Source of the DNA: DATKSG01 sp035531775
GTDB lineage: Bacteria; Actinomycetota; Acidimicrobiia; Acidimicrobiales; UBA8190
Assembly: GCA_035531775.1 (NCBI GenBank)
Contig: DATKSG010000007.1
Coordinates: forward strand, 1-32,952
Reading direction: 5' to 3'
DNA: 32,952 nucleotides
The first letter of the stretch is position 1, and each line of letters begins with the position of its first letter. Below the pieces are notes generated by a model. It saw only the letters and a list, made by a program, of their open reading frames with translations. It made no database searches and had not been told where the DNA came from. Position numbers and translations under genes: made by a program. Below are positions 14,545 through 21,781 of this stretch, in pieces.

Positions 14545-14553
14545 CACCACGTG

Positions 14554-14595
14554 CCACGCGGGGCCGGGCCCGAGCACTGGCTCTGTCCCGCGTGG
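14554..14595 (+). terminator. GC-rich hairpin after recA, possible terminator
   Basis: CCACGCGGG (14554-14562) and CCCGCGTGG (14587-14595) form a 9-bp stem. A smaller GAGC/GCTC hairpin is possible in the loop. No T-run follows, so this is at best a U-less terminator or a processing structure. It lies between recA and the methyltransferase. Confidence 0.35.
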
Positions 14596-14612
14596 TGCGG
14601 CCACACTCGGGA

Positions 14613-15374
14613 ATGGCGCAACGAGGAGATGCTTTCGGCCTGGCCCTACGGGACTGGTCCAGAGGCGGCACTGATCCCGAGGTCTACGAGCGTGATGACG
14701 GGTTCGTGGATGTCGGGGCCGGGCCCGACCTGTTCATGGCCGGACCCCGGTTCTGGCCGGCGGCCGAGCGCCGGGCCATGCGCTACGTGCGGGGCACGGT
14801 GGCCGACCTGGGTTGTGGAGGTGGGCGCGTGGCGCTGCACCTCCAGGACCGCGGCTTTGACGTCACCGGCGTCGATGCATCGGCGCTGGCCCTGCGCGTG
14901 GCCAGGGACCAGGGTCTGAAGCGGACCGAACACGTCACCTTGTCGGCCTTCGCCGGCCATGTGGCGATCTTCGACACCGTCGTGCTCTTCGGCAACAACC
15001 TCGGCATGTTCGCCACCCCCGAACGCCTGCGCCGAACGTTGCGGCAATGGGCCGCTGTTGCTGCTCCGGGCACCCGGATCCTGGCCGAGAGCACGAGGCC
15101 GGCATCGGGTCACGCCCCGGGCCTCGATGGCGACTACATGGCCCGCAACCGTCGCCTGGGCCGACCACCGGGCCAGGTCCGTTTGCGCGTGCGCTACCGG
15201 CAGTGGGCATCGCCGTGGTTCGACTGGTTGTTCGTCGCCCCCGCTGACATGCGCGCCATCGTCGAGGGCACCGGTTGGGATGTGAGAGCTGTCGTCGAGC
15301 CCGAAGCCGGTGGACCCTATGTGGCGCTGTGGGAGCACGCCCGGCGCTCGTCCCCCAGGCCGGTCAGGGACTGA
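14613..15374 (+). CDS. Class I SAM-dependent methyltransferase
   Basis: The 253-residue protein has the Rossmann methyltransferase core: motif I VADLGCGGGRVALHL (about 64-78), the acidic end of strand 2 VTGVDAS, then FDTVVLFGNNLGMFATPERLRRTL as the motif IV/V region. The C-terminal half (YRQWASPWFDWLFVAPADMRAIVEGTGW) is compatible with small-molecule methyltransferases of unknown substrate. The ATG after GGGA is the most plausible start; the frame stays open upstream into recA. It sits where recX would be expected after recA. Its last 11 bases overlap the end of the convergent DUF3048 gene. Confidence 0.75.
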   Translation: MAQRGDAFGLALRDWSRGGTDPEVYERDDGFVDVGAGPDLFMAGPRFWPAAERRAMRYVRGTVADLGCGGGRVALHLQDRGFDVTGVDASALALRVARDQGLKRTEHVTLSAFAGHVAIFDTVVLFGNNLGMFATPERLRRTLRQWAAVAAPGTRILAESTRPASGHAPGLDGDYMARNRRLGRPPGQVRLRVRYRQWASPWFDWLFVAPADMRAIVEGTGWDVRAVVEPEAGGPYVALWEHARRSSPRPVRD

Positions 15375-16464
15375 CGGTCACCGCCACCGCCACCGGCACG
15401 ATCTCGACCCAGGTGGGGCCCGGGGCCAGCGCGATGACCGTTCCGTCGGCGGCGGTCAGGGTGGTGACGTCGCCCAGGGAGGAACGCTGCCAGGTGCCGC
15501 TTATCTCTTGGCCGTTGCGCAATACGAGCAACGGGCCGCTGCCGGTCAACTTGGACTGGACCTCCAGGCCGCCTTCGCTGTTCTCAGCCCAGGGGCCGTA
15601 GCTCACCTGCACCCTCTCGACCACGATGTCGGCCGCCGCGACCGGTGTGCCGTCGGCCACGGTGGCGGGAGTGCCGCTGTAGGAGAGGAGCCACCGCTGT
15701 CGCGTCTGGTCCCATCGCCATGTCGTGTCGTTGGTGGGGGAGAAGGGGATGTGCAGCTGCGTAACTGGCTGGCCCGCTTCGGCCGAGGTGGCGTACGTGA
15801 ACAGCGGCTCCGGAGGGGTCCGGTCGGTGGTGTCGAGCCCCCATGCCGCCGCCGTGGACACGTAGGTGTCGTACGGGGCCACCCGGCCCGATGGGTTGTC
15901 CACCACCTGGCCGTGGGTGAAGACGTCTTCGTCGAGCAGATTGCCCACTCGCAGCAATCCGAGCACCGGGGCGATCCCGCCGGCGTGAATGAACAGCGGC
16001 CGGCTCAGTTGGTCGAGGATGGGAACGTCCACTGCGCGCGCCGAGCGGATGGGGCCGACGAGATCGGCGCCCTGGCATTGGAACACCGCCGCCAGCCTCG
16101 TGATACCGCCCTCCACCGGCTCTTCGAAGACCACGTCGGCCTGGTCCAGTCCCGACTGGGGCCGGGCCGTGGGGTAGTTGTCGACCTTCACGGCCAACGC
16201 CGGCCGCAACGGCACCTCCCCGCCGGGGGCCGGCGCTCCGGTGAGGGGACACGGAGGCCCGCTGACGGCGACCGACGTCACCGGCGGTGCCGTCGAGGTG
16301 CTGTTCACACCAGGGCTCCCGTGGCGCGCCGACAGGGCCAGAGCGACGCCCGCCGCGCCCAGGGCGACGCCCGCCACGATGATGAGAGTCGGCAGGCGCC
16401 GTGGGGAACGCCGGCCGTGGGCGCTTCGGCGGCCGCGCCGCGTTCGAGAGGATGGAGCGGCCAT
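15364..16464 (-). CDS. DUF3048 domain-containing membrane-anchored protein (YerB-like)
   Basis: The 366-residue protein has a basic N terminus (several RR/RRGRR runs), a single hydrophobic segment (about 25-46, LPTLIIVAGVALGAAGVALAL) and an extracytoplasmic domain. Characteristic DUF3048 features are RPALAVKVDNYPTARPQSGLDQADVVFEEPVEGGITRLAAVF and the GPIRSARAVDVPILDQL segment, followed by the C-terminal DUF3048 domain with YSGTPATVADGTPVAAADIVVERVQV. Function of the family is unknown; it is widespread in Gram-positive bacteria. A TAGCCT box seven bases before the ATG, without a ribosome binding site, indicates a leaderless start. The gene diverges from the acyltransferase at 16509. Confidence 0.87.
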   Translation of the reverse strand: MAAPSSRTRRGRRSAHGRRSPRRLPTLIIVAGVALGAAGVALALSARHGSPGVNSTSTAPPVTSVAVSGPPCPLTGAPAPGGEVPLRPALAVKVDNYPTARPQSGLDQADVVFEEPVEGGITRLAAVFQCQGADLVGPIRSARAVDVPILDQLSRPLFIHAGGIAPVLGLLRVGNLLDEDVFTHGQVVDNPSGRVAPYDTYVSTAAAWGLDTTDRTPPEPLFTYATSAEAGQPVTQLHIPFSPTNDTTWRWDQTRQRWLLSYSGTPATVADGTPVAAADIVVERVQVSYGPWAENSEGGLEVQSKLTGSGPLLVLRNGQEISGTWQRSSLGDVTTLTAADGTVIALAPGPTWVEIVPVAVAVTVSP

Positions 16465-16471
16465 GCAGCGG

Positions 16472-16477
16472 AGGCTA
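16472..16477 (-). promoter_or_regulatory. -10 element (TAGCCT) of the DUF3048 gene, leaderless start
   Basis: On the minus strand TAGCCT ends seven bases before the ATG at 16464, with no Shine-Dalgarno sequence. It is part of a 44-bp divergent promoter region shared with the gene at 16509. Confidence 0.55.
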
Positions 16478-16495
16478 CCGGCCCCGGGCGCGCAC

Positions 16496-16501
16496 TAGCG
16501 T
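16496..16501 (+). promoter_or_regulatory. -10 element (TAGCGT) of the acyltransferase gene, leaderless start
   Basis: TAGCGT ends seven bases before the ATG at 16509. Both divergent genes in this 44-bp gap thus have the same motif at the same distance from their start codons. Confidence 0.55.
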
Positions 16502-16508
16502 CAGGGCC

Positions 16509-17153
16509 ATGGCCTCGCCCCGCCAGGTCCCCCCGTGGGCCCGACGCTGGGCATCCGCCGCCATCGACACCGCCTGGACCTGGGTCAGCGAGCTCGGTGC
16601 CATCGGGCCCGACGATGAGCGGGCCCGCCGCTTCGGTGCTTTCGGAGAAGGCAGCCTGATCGCCTTTCCGCGCGGGTCCATCTACAACGAGCGGTGGATA
16701 CACGTGGGGAGCCACACCATGATCGGCCCGTATGTGTCGCTGACCGCCGGCATGGCGCCGGGCCAGGAGATGGTCACCGATCCGGTGGTCTCGATAGGCG
16801 ACCGGACCATCATCGGGCGCGGCAGCCACATCGTCGGCCATTTCTCCATCGACATCGGTGACGACATACAGACCGGGCCTTACGTGTACATCACCGACCA
16901 GAACCACGTGTACGAGGATCCCGACGTGCCAGTCGGGCGCCAGTGGCCCACCGAGCGTGCCGTGCGCATCGGCTCGGGCAGCTGGCTGGGCACCGGCGTG
17001 GTGGTCTTGCCCGGTGCAAGCATCGGCGCCAACGCCGTGATCGGCGCCGGCTCGGTGGTCACCGGGGAGGTACCTGCCCACAGCGTGGCCGTCGGTTCCC
17101 CCGCCCGGGTGATCAAACGCTATGTCCCCGGGCACGGATGGAAACCCTGCTGA
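16509..17153 (+). CDS. Left-handed beta-helix (hexapeptide-repeat) acyltransferase
   Basis: The 214-residue protein has hexapeptide repeats from about residue 60 onward (IHVGSHTMIGPYVSL, VSIGDRTIIGRGSHIVGHFSIDIGDDIQTGPYVYI), the catalytic-type loop TDQNHVYEDPDVPVG with His, then VRIGSGSWLGTGVVVLPGASIGANAVIGAGSVVTGEVPAHSVAVGSPARVIKR. The last segment is the typical C-terminal coil of NodL/maltose-acetyltransferase-like O-acetyltransferases. It should act as a trimer using acetyl-CoA or another acyl-CoA on a sugar or small molecule; the acceptor is unknown. The N-terminal 45 residues are helical. No sugar biosynthesis genes are nearby. Confidence 0.85.
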   Translation: MASPRQVPPWARRWASAAIDTAWTWVSELGAIGPDDERARRFGAFGEGSLIAFPRGSIYNERWIHVGSHTMIGPYVSLTAGMAPGQEMVTDPVVSIGDRTIIGRGSHIVGHFSIDIGDDIQTGPYVYITDQNHVYEDPDVPVGRQWPTERAVRIGSGSWLGTGVVVLPGASIGANAVIGAGSVVTGEVPAHSVAVGSPARVIKRYVPGHGWKPC

Positions 17154-17200
17154 TCGATAATTCCGCTGTGGTGGGATGGCCAACGTGCCGATAGACCCTC

Positions 17201-17926
17201 ATGCACCTGACACCGGGCCCGGTCGGCCCCGTTGCCGCCCACGGCGAGCCGAGCGGCGCCGATGACACCGCCGAGCACATCCTCCACCTGCCCTCGCCCC
17301 GGGAACTGGTCCGCCACCTGCTGCCCTCTCTCATCGAGAGCACCATCGCTCCGGGCGTCCTCTTCTATGTGGTGCTCCTGGCCGCCGGCTTCAAGGGGGC
17401 GCTGATCGCCGCCCTGGCCTGGTCCTACTTGGCCGCCGGCCGCCGCCTGGTGCGCCGCCAGCGGATGCCCGGGCTCCTCGTCCTCGGCATCGTGCTCGTG
17501 TCGTTGCGCACCATCGTGTCCTTCGCCACCGGCAGCTCCTTCGTCTACTTCGTCCAGCCCACGGCCAGCACCTTCTTGGTGGCGATGGCCTTCCTCGTAA
17601 CCGCCGTGGCCGGTCGTCCCTTGATCGAGCGCCTGGCGCACGACTTCTGCCCCTTCGACCCCGAGCTCCTGGCCCGTCCGTTCCTGCGCCGCTTCTTCAT
17701 GCGGATCTCGCTGCTGTGGTGCGTGGTGCTCACCACCAATGCGGCTTGCGTGCTGTGGCTGTTGCTGCGGACCTCGGTCCAGGCGTTTGTGGTGGAGCGC
17801 ACCGTGGTGTCGTTGATATTGACCGCCGGCGGGATCGCGTTGTCGATCATCTGGTTCATACGAGCCATGAAGGAGCACGGCATCGCCGTGCGCTTCAGCA
17901 GCGCCGCGCCCGCCGCTGCCGGCTGA
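17201..17926 (+). CDS. Polytopic membrane protein, VC0807-like
   Basis: The 241-residue protein has a hydrophilic N terminus (1-40) and five or six hydrophobic segments (about 47-66, 90-108, 115-135, 160-190, 205-222). Features such as LLPSLIESTIAPGVLFYVVLL, TGSSFVYFVQPTASTFLVAMAFLVTAVAGRPLIERLAHDFCP and the closing IIWFIRAMKEHGI resemble VC0807-family integral membrane proteins of unknown function. The gene starts 47 nt after the acyltransferase, probably in the same transcript. It converges with the hydrolase ending at 17939. Confidence 0.65.
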   Translation: MHLTPGPVGPVAAHGEPSGADDTAEHILHLPSPRELVRHLLPSLIESTIAPGVLFYVVLLAAGFKGALIAALAWSYLAAGRRLVRRQRMPGLLVLGIVLVSLRTIVSFATGSSFVYFVQPTASTFLVAMAFLVTAVAGRPLIERLAHDFCPFDPELLARPFLRRFFMRISLLWCVVLTTNAACVLWLLLRTSVQAFVVERTVVSLILTAGGIALSIIWFIRAMKEHGIAVRFSSAAPAAAG

Positions 17927-17938
17927 CCCTCGCCGAGT

Positions 17939-18727
17939 TCAGGTCACCGAGGCCCGGTCGGGGGCCTGGCGCGACAGGTTGAGCACCCAACTGACCGCCG
18001 CCACCGTGGCCTCACGGCTGAGTCGGTCGATGCCGTGGCGCATGCCCTCGATCAAGTCGAGGCGACTGGGCCCACCGGCCGAGGCATGCAGCAGGTGCCC
18101 ATGTTCCTCGGCCAGCATCCGGTCGCCGGTGCCGTGGACGACGGCCAGCGGTACATCGATGCGGGCCACCATCGACTCGAGCGGTTCACCCACGTGCCAC
18201 TCGGGCGACACCCTCACTCTCATGCGCCGCGATGCGACCCACCGGCCCGTACGGGTGCGGGTGAGCACAGCGGTGAGCAAGCCGACAGGCGAGGCCCGCA
18301 TGCGCCATCGCGCCGGGGTGCTCACGAGCACCGCTCCTGAGACCACGTCGAGCACCTCGGCGCCCAGGTCGGTCAGATAGCCGACTACGGCCACACCCCC
18401 CATCGAGATGCCCACCAGGACCACCGGCGCCCGGCGGTCTCGCACGGCATCCACCGCCGAGGCCACGTCGAGGTGTTCCACGCTGCCCACGCCGCTCCAG
18501 CCCTCCGAAGCCCCATGGCCACGGGCGTCGTAGGTGAGCACGTCGTAGCCGGCCCCCGCCAGGTCGGAGGCGAGCGACCCGACCCCCGCATCGTCCTGGC
18601 CGGCCGAGAAGCCGTGGACCACCACCACGACGGCGCTCGCCGGACCGCCGGTGGCCGGCCACCACCGGGCCTCGAGGCGCAGCCCGTCGGCCGTCGTGAG
18701 GTGCATCGCGCTGCGGTGCTCGGCCAC
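17939..18727 (-). CDS. Alpha/beta hydrolase (serine hydrolase)
   Basis: The 262-residue cytosolic hydrolase has a complete fold and triad: oxyanion region VVVVHGFSAGQDD (His38-Gly39), YDARGHGASEG, nucleophile elbow GISMGG with Ser108, likely acid in VVHGTGDRMLA (about Asp209) and His in GMRHGIDRL (about 238). It resembles monoacylglycerol-lipase-like or general hydrolases; substrate unknown. The GTG start is preferred because TAGGCT lies six bases upstream (leaderless pattern); an in-frame ATG seven codons later is the alternative. It diverges from the S51-like gene. Confidence 0.82.
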   Translation of the reverse strand: MAEHRSAMHLTTADGLRLEARWWPATGGPASAVVVVVHGFSAGQDDAGVGSLASDLAGAGYDVLTYDARGHGASEGWSGVGSVEHLDVASAVDAVRDRRAPVVLVGISMGGVAVVGYLTDLGAEVLDVVSGAVLVSTPARWRMRASPVGLLTAVLTRTRTGRWVASRRMRVRVSPEWHVGEPLESMVARIDVPLAVVHGTGDRMLAEEHGHLLHASAGGPSRLDLIEGMRHGIDRLSREATVAAVSWVLNLSRQAPDRASVT

Positions 18728-18733
18728 CGGTCG

Positions 18734-18739
18734 AGCCTA
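18734..18739 (-). promoter_or_regulatory. -10 element (TAGGCT) of the hydrolase gene, leaderless start
   Basis: On the minus strand TAGGCT ends six bases before the GTG at 18727. No ribosome binding site is present. Confidence 0.55.
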
Positions 18740-18775
18740 CCGCCGGCCTCCGCTGAGCCCTTGGCTCGGTCGGAG

Positions 18776-18781
18776 TACCGT
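18776..18781 (+). promoter_or_regulatory. -10 element (TACCGT) of the S51-like gene, leaderless start
   Basis: TACCGT ends seven bases before the ATG at 18789. With the divergent box at 18734 this is a second back-to-back leaderless promoter pair. Confidence 0.55.
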
Positions 18782-18788
18782 CGCAGCG

Positions 18789-19583
18789 ATGACAGGCCCC
18801 CCAAGTGTCGGCGGCCCGGGGCCGTTGGCCCTGGTCGGGAGCGGCGAATTCCTCCCGGCCATGGCCGAGGTCGATGCCGCTCTACTGCGGGGCCGGGTGC
18901 CCAAAGTGGCCGTCATCCCGACGGCCTCCGCCCCCGAGGGCGACGAGCGCGTGGCCTACTGGCTGGAGCTGGGCCGGCGTCACTACGGGGCCATGGGGGT
19001 CGAGACGGTGGCCGTAGACGTGCGCCGGCGCTCCGACGCCGACCACGGCGCGGTGGTCGATCTCCTCCACGGGGTGGGCCTCGTGTACCTGTCGGGCGGC
19101 GACCCGCATCACCTGGCGGAGACGCTCGGTGGCACCCGGCTGTGGGAGGCCGTGCTCGACGCTTGGCGTAACGGGACTGCTCTGGCCGGGTGCTCAGCGG
19201 GGGCCATGGCCCTGACCGCCGGCGCCCCACCGTGGCTCGGCCCAGGCCGGCGCCGCGCCGCGGTGTCCGACGGGCAGCCCAACGGGCTCGGCCCGGTGGA
19301 CGCCCTGGCCGTCATCCCCCACTTCGACCGGATCGAGCATTGGCGCCCGGGCGCGGTGGCCGGGTACCTGGCCTGGCAACCGCCGGGCACGACCCTGCTC
19401 GGCATCGAGGAGGAGACGGCCCTGGTGGCCGAGCCCGGTGGTGGGGGGCCCTGGCAGGTGGTGGGCCGCGGATCGGTGTGGGTGCTGGCGCCGGGCGAGC
19501 GGCACCGGCTTGCCCCCGGCGAGGAGCTGCCGGCGCCGTCGGCCCCCAGGAATGTTGCGGACGCAAGCGATGTTGCCACTTGA
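18789..19583 (+). CDS. Peptidase S51 / type 1 glutamine-amidotransferase-like protein
   Basis: The 264-residue protein matches the S51 (dipeptidase E/cyanophycinase) superfamily: ALVGSGEFLPAM at the N terminus, KVAVIPTASAP, VYLSGGDPHHLAETL, the nucleophile elbow GCSAGAMAL with Ser136, and VIPHFDRIEHW with a candidate catalytic His. The C-terminal part (TTLLGIEEETALVAE, then a strand and GSVWVLAPGERHRL) fits cyanophycinase-like relatives, so a role in cutting a dipeptide or isopeptide is plausible; no cyanophycin synthetase is in the window. It is 42 nt upstream of the pirin gene and may be co-transcribed with it. Confidence 0.82.
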   Translation: MTGPPSVGGPGPLALVGSGEFLPAMAEVDAALLRGRVPKVAVIPTASAPEGDERVAYWLELGRRHYGAMGVETVAVDVRRRSDADHGAVVDLLHGVGLVYLSGGDPHHLAETLGGTRLWEAVLDAWRNGTALAGCSAGAMALTAGAPPWLGPGRRRAAVSDGQPNGLGPVDALAVIPHFDRIEHWRPGAVAGYLAWQPPGTTLLGIEEETALVAEPGGGGPWQVVGRGSVWVLAPGERHRLAPGEELPAPSAPRNVADASDVAT

Positions 19584-19625
19584 CGGACGGCTCGATGAGG
19601 GGCTTCCGGCTCGGAAGGAGCGACC

Positions 19626-20591
19626 ATGCCAGCGGTGACCGTCGACGATCTCACAGCCCTGCCCAAGGTGTCGGCGCAAGGCCGGGGCGCGCCGCGACCG
19701 GTCCGGTCGGTGACCGAGGCGCCCTCGGGCTACGAGGGTGAGGGCTTCCCCGTACGCCGGGCCTTTGCCGGCGTGGACCTCCGCCATCTCGACCCGTTCG
19801 TGCACATGGACCAGATGGGCGAGGTGGAGTACGCGCCGGGGGAGCCCAAAGGCACGGCCTGGCACCCCCACCGCGGCTTCGAGACGGTGACGTACATGAT
19901 CGACGGCACCTTCCAGCACCGGGACTCGACCGGTGGCGGTGGTCTCATCACAAACGGCGACACGCAGTGGATGACGGCGGGATCGGGCATCTTGCACATC
20001 GAGCGACCGCCCGAGGCGCTGGTGGCCAGCGGGGGGCTGTTCCACGGGATCCAGCTCTGGGTCAACCTTCCATCGGCCGACAAATGGGTGCCGCCGCGGT
20101 ACCAGGACCTGGCCGCCGACCGTGTGGCCCTGCTGGCCTCACCCGACGGCGGGGCCCTCGTCAGGGTCATCGCCGGCGACGTCGGCCCCCATCGCGGGCC
20201 GGGCGTCACCCACACGCCGATGGCCATGGTCCACGCCTCGCTCAGTCCTGGAGCTTCGCTCACGCTGCCGTGGGATCCGGCCTTCAACGCGCTGGTCTAC
20301 GTCCTCGGCGGCGAAGGCGTAGTGGGCTCGTCCGAGCGCGGCATCGTCGCCCCCGTGTCCACCGGCCGTTTGGCCGTGCTCGGCGACGGGGACAGCGTGG
20401 TGGTGGGGGCTGCCGCCGCCCAGCAGTCGCGCCACCCCAACTTCGAGGTGCTCGTCCTCGGGGGCCGTCCCATCGGCGAGCCGGTGGTGGCTTACGGGCC
20501 CTTCGTCATGAACACCAAGTCCGAGATCGTGCGAGCCTTCGAGGATTACGAACGAGGGGTGCTCGGCATCATCCCGGCCGAGGAGAGCTGA
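19626..20591 (+). CDS. Pirin family protein
   Basis: The 321-residue bicupin starts at an ATG after GGAAGGAG. The N-terminal cupin has the metal site: His80-x-His82 (AWHPHRGFETVTY) and His124-x-Glu126 (GILHIERPP), equivalent to the His/His/His/Glu set of human pirin. MTAGSGILHIE and FHGIQLWVNLP are strong family signatures, and the C-terminal pirin domain (about 185-300) ends with PIGEPVVAYGPFVMNTKSEIVRAFEDY. Bacterial pirins include quercetin 2,3-dioxygenases and redox regulators; substrate unknown. Confidence 0.92.
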   Translation: MPAVTVDDLTALPKVSAQGRGAPRPVRSVTEAPSGYEGEGFPVRRAFAGVDLRHLDPFVHMDQMGEVEYAPGEPKGTAWHPHRGFETVTYMIDGTFQHRDSTGGGGLITNGDTQWMTAGSGILHIERPPEALVASGGLFHGIQLWVNLPSADKWVPPRYQDLAADRVALLASPDGGALVRVIAGDVGPHRGPGVTHTPMAMVHASLSPGASLTLPWDPAFNALVYVLGGEGVVGSSERGIVAPVSTGRLAVLGDGDSVVVGAAAAQQSRHPNFEVLVLGGRPIGEPVVAYGPFVMNTKSEIVRAFEDYERGVLGIIPAEES

Positions 20592-20593
20592 GC

Positions 20594-21649
20594 TCAGGCG
20601 TCGCCGGCTATGACCAGGGCGCCGTGGTGGCCCGATGGTCCCGACGCCGTCTTGGCTACCGGCCCTTCCGCCGCCGCCGTTAGCCCGTCGAGTAGAAGGC
20701 GATGGGACTTGCCCGCACGCGGTGGCGCCGGGATGACACCCGTGTCGGAGCCGAACAGCGAAGCCGCTAGCTCCACCGTCCCGGCCGCCTCACCGCAGTC
20801 ACCGACCAAGGACTTGACCGAGAAGACGCCGGCCATCGACGTGAGCATCTCGTCAGCGATGGCTGCTTCGGCGTCGGTGGGGCCCGATGGGCCGCTGGCG
20901 TTCAGGTAGGCGATGTCGGCTGCCTGGAGCCGAGCATCGGCCACGGCCATAGTGAGCGCCCGGCGTAGGCGCGACCCGGCACCGGGACCGTAGGTGAGGC
21001 CCCCGCCGAGGACCCGGGCGTAGGCGGCGTCGGGACGCCCCGACAGCATCAGGGCCATCGCCGCCTCACCGGGATCGGCGACGGTGCCGGCCCGAGCACG
21101 ACCCGACAGGTCACTCGTCACCACGAGCACGTCGTCGGCCAACCCGGCCGCGATCCACCACCGTGCCGTCAGCATCGCCGCCGGGCCGGTGGCCGCTCCC
21201 GCGCCCACCGCCATGACCGGGCCTCGGAAGCCGAATTCCTCCATGATGGCGCCCGGCACCTCGGCGTCGGTCGACGCGGCGCCCGGCCCCTTGGCGCCGG
21301 CCGGCGCCGGGCAAAGCCCGACGTCGTGAACCAGGGCCACCAACAGCCCCGGGCGCCAACCTCGGTCGTGGGCGTCGCCCACCGCCTCGCGCGCCGCGAA
21401 GCGCGTGGCTCGGGCCGCCAGGCCCGCCCCGTCGGCCGGGTCGCCGGCGTCGTCGACCGCAGCTACCCACAGGTCGTCGTTCGCCGGCCCCCCGGCATCG
21501 TCCTGGCGACGGGCGGCCGGGCGGCTCATGTACAAGCCTTCGCGCAGCAACTTGCGACCCCATCCGTAGCCGGTCACGGCGCCGATGCCGACCACGGCCA
21601 CCGTGGGGCGGCCGTCGGGCATCACGTCGGATGGTGTGGCCAGAGACAC
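20594..21649 (-). CDS. Beta-ketoacyl-synthase-like (thiolase fold) protein lacking catalytic residues
   Basis: The 351-residue protein starts at a GTG preceded on the minus strand by AGGAGG. The KAS fold is recognisable from PTVAVVGIGAVTGYGWG at the start, AVGAGAATGPAAMLTARWWIAAG (nucleophile region), IAYLNASGPSGPTDAEAA and FSVKSLVGDCGEAAGTVEL. In active enzymes these three blocks are TACATG, NAHGTGT and KSxxGHxxGAAG. Here Ala replaces the Cys (about 152-153), Ser252 replaces the first His and Asp284 the second, while Lys279 is kept. It is also shorter than the usual 410 residues. A structural, acyl-binding or chain-length-factor-like role is possible. It has no ACP or other fatty-acid gene nearby; its stop is two bases from the convergent pirin stop. 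Confidence 0.72.
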   Translation of the reverse strand: MSLATPSDVMPDGRPTVAVVGIGAVTGYGWGRKLLREGLYMSRPAARRQDDAGGPANDDLWVAAVDDAGDPADGAGLAARATRFAAREAVGDAHDRGWRPGLLVALVHDVGLCPAPAGAKGPGAASTDAEVPGAIMEEFGFRGPVMAVGAGAATGPAAMLTARWWIAAGLADDVLVVTSDLSGRARAGTVADPGEAAMALMLSGRPDAAYARVLGGGLTYGPGAGSRLRRALTMAVADARLQAADIAYLNASGPSGPTDAEAAIADEMLTSMAGVFSVKSLVGDCGEAAGTVELAASLFGSDTGVIPAPPRAGKSHRLLLDGLTAAAEGPVAKTASGPSGHHGALVIAGDA

Positions 21650-21781
21650 GCCCGATGCCTCCTGGATCAGGGAGTTGGTGCGACGCGCCCATGACGAGCG
21701 TGTCCGACGAGCGTACGAGCGTCGACGATACGGGTAAAGACTTGGACCGGCATTTGCCGCAAATCACCACGCATCTGAGTC

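Noticed and set aside
15310..16659. 449-codon plus-strand ORF opposite the DUF3048 gene
   Set aside because: Antisense to a clear DUF3048 protein and overlaps the methyltransferase and acyltransferase starts; low-complexity translation.
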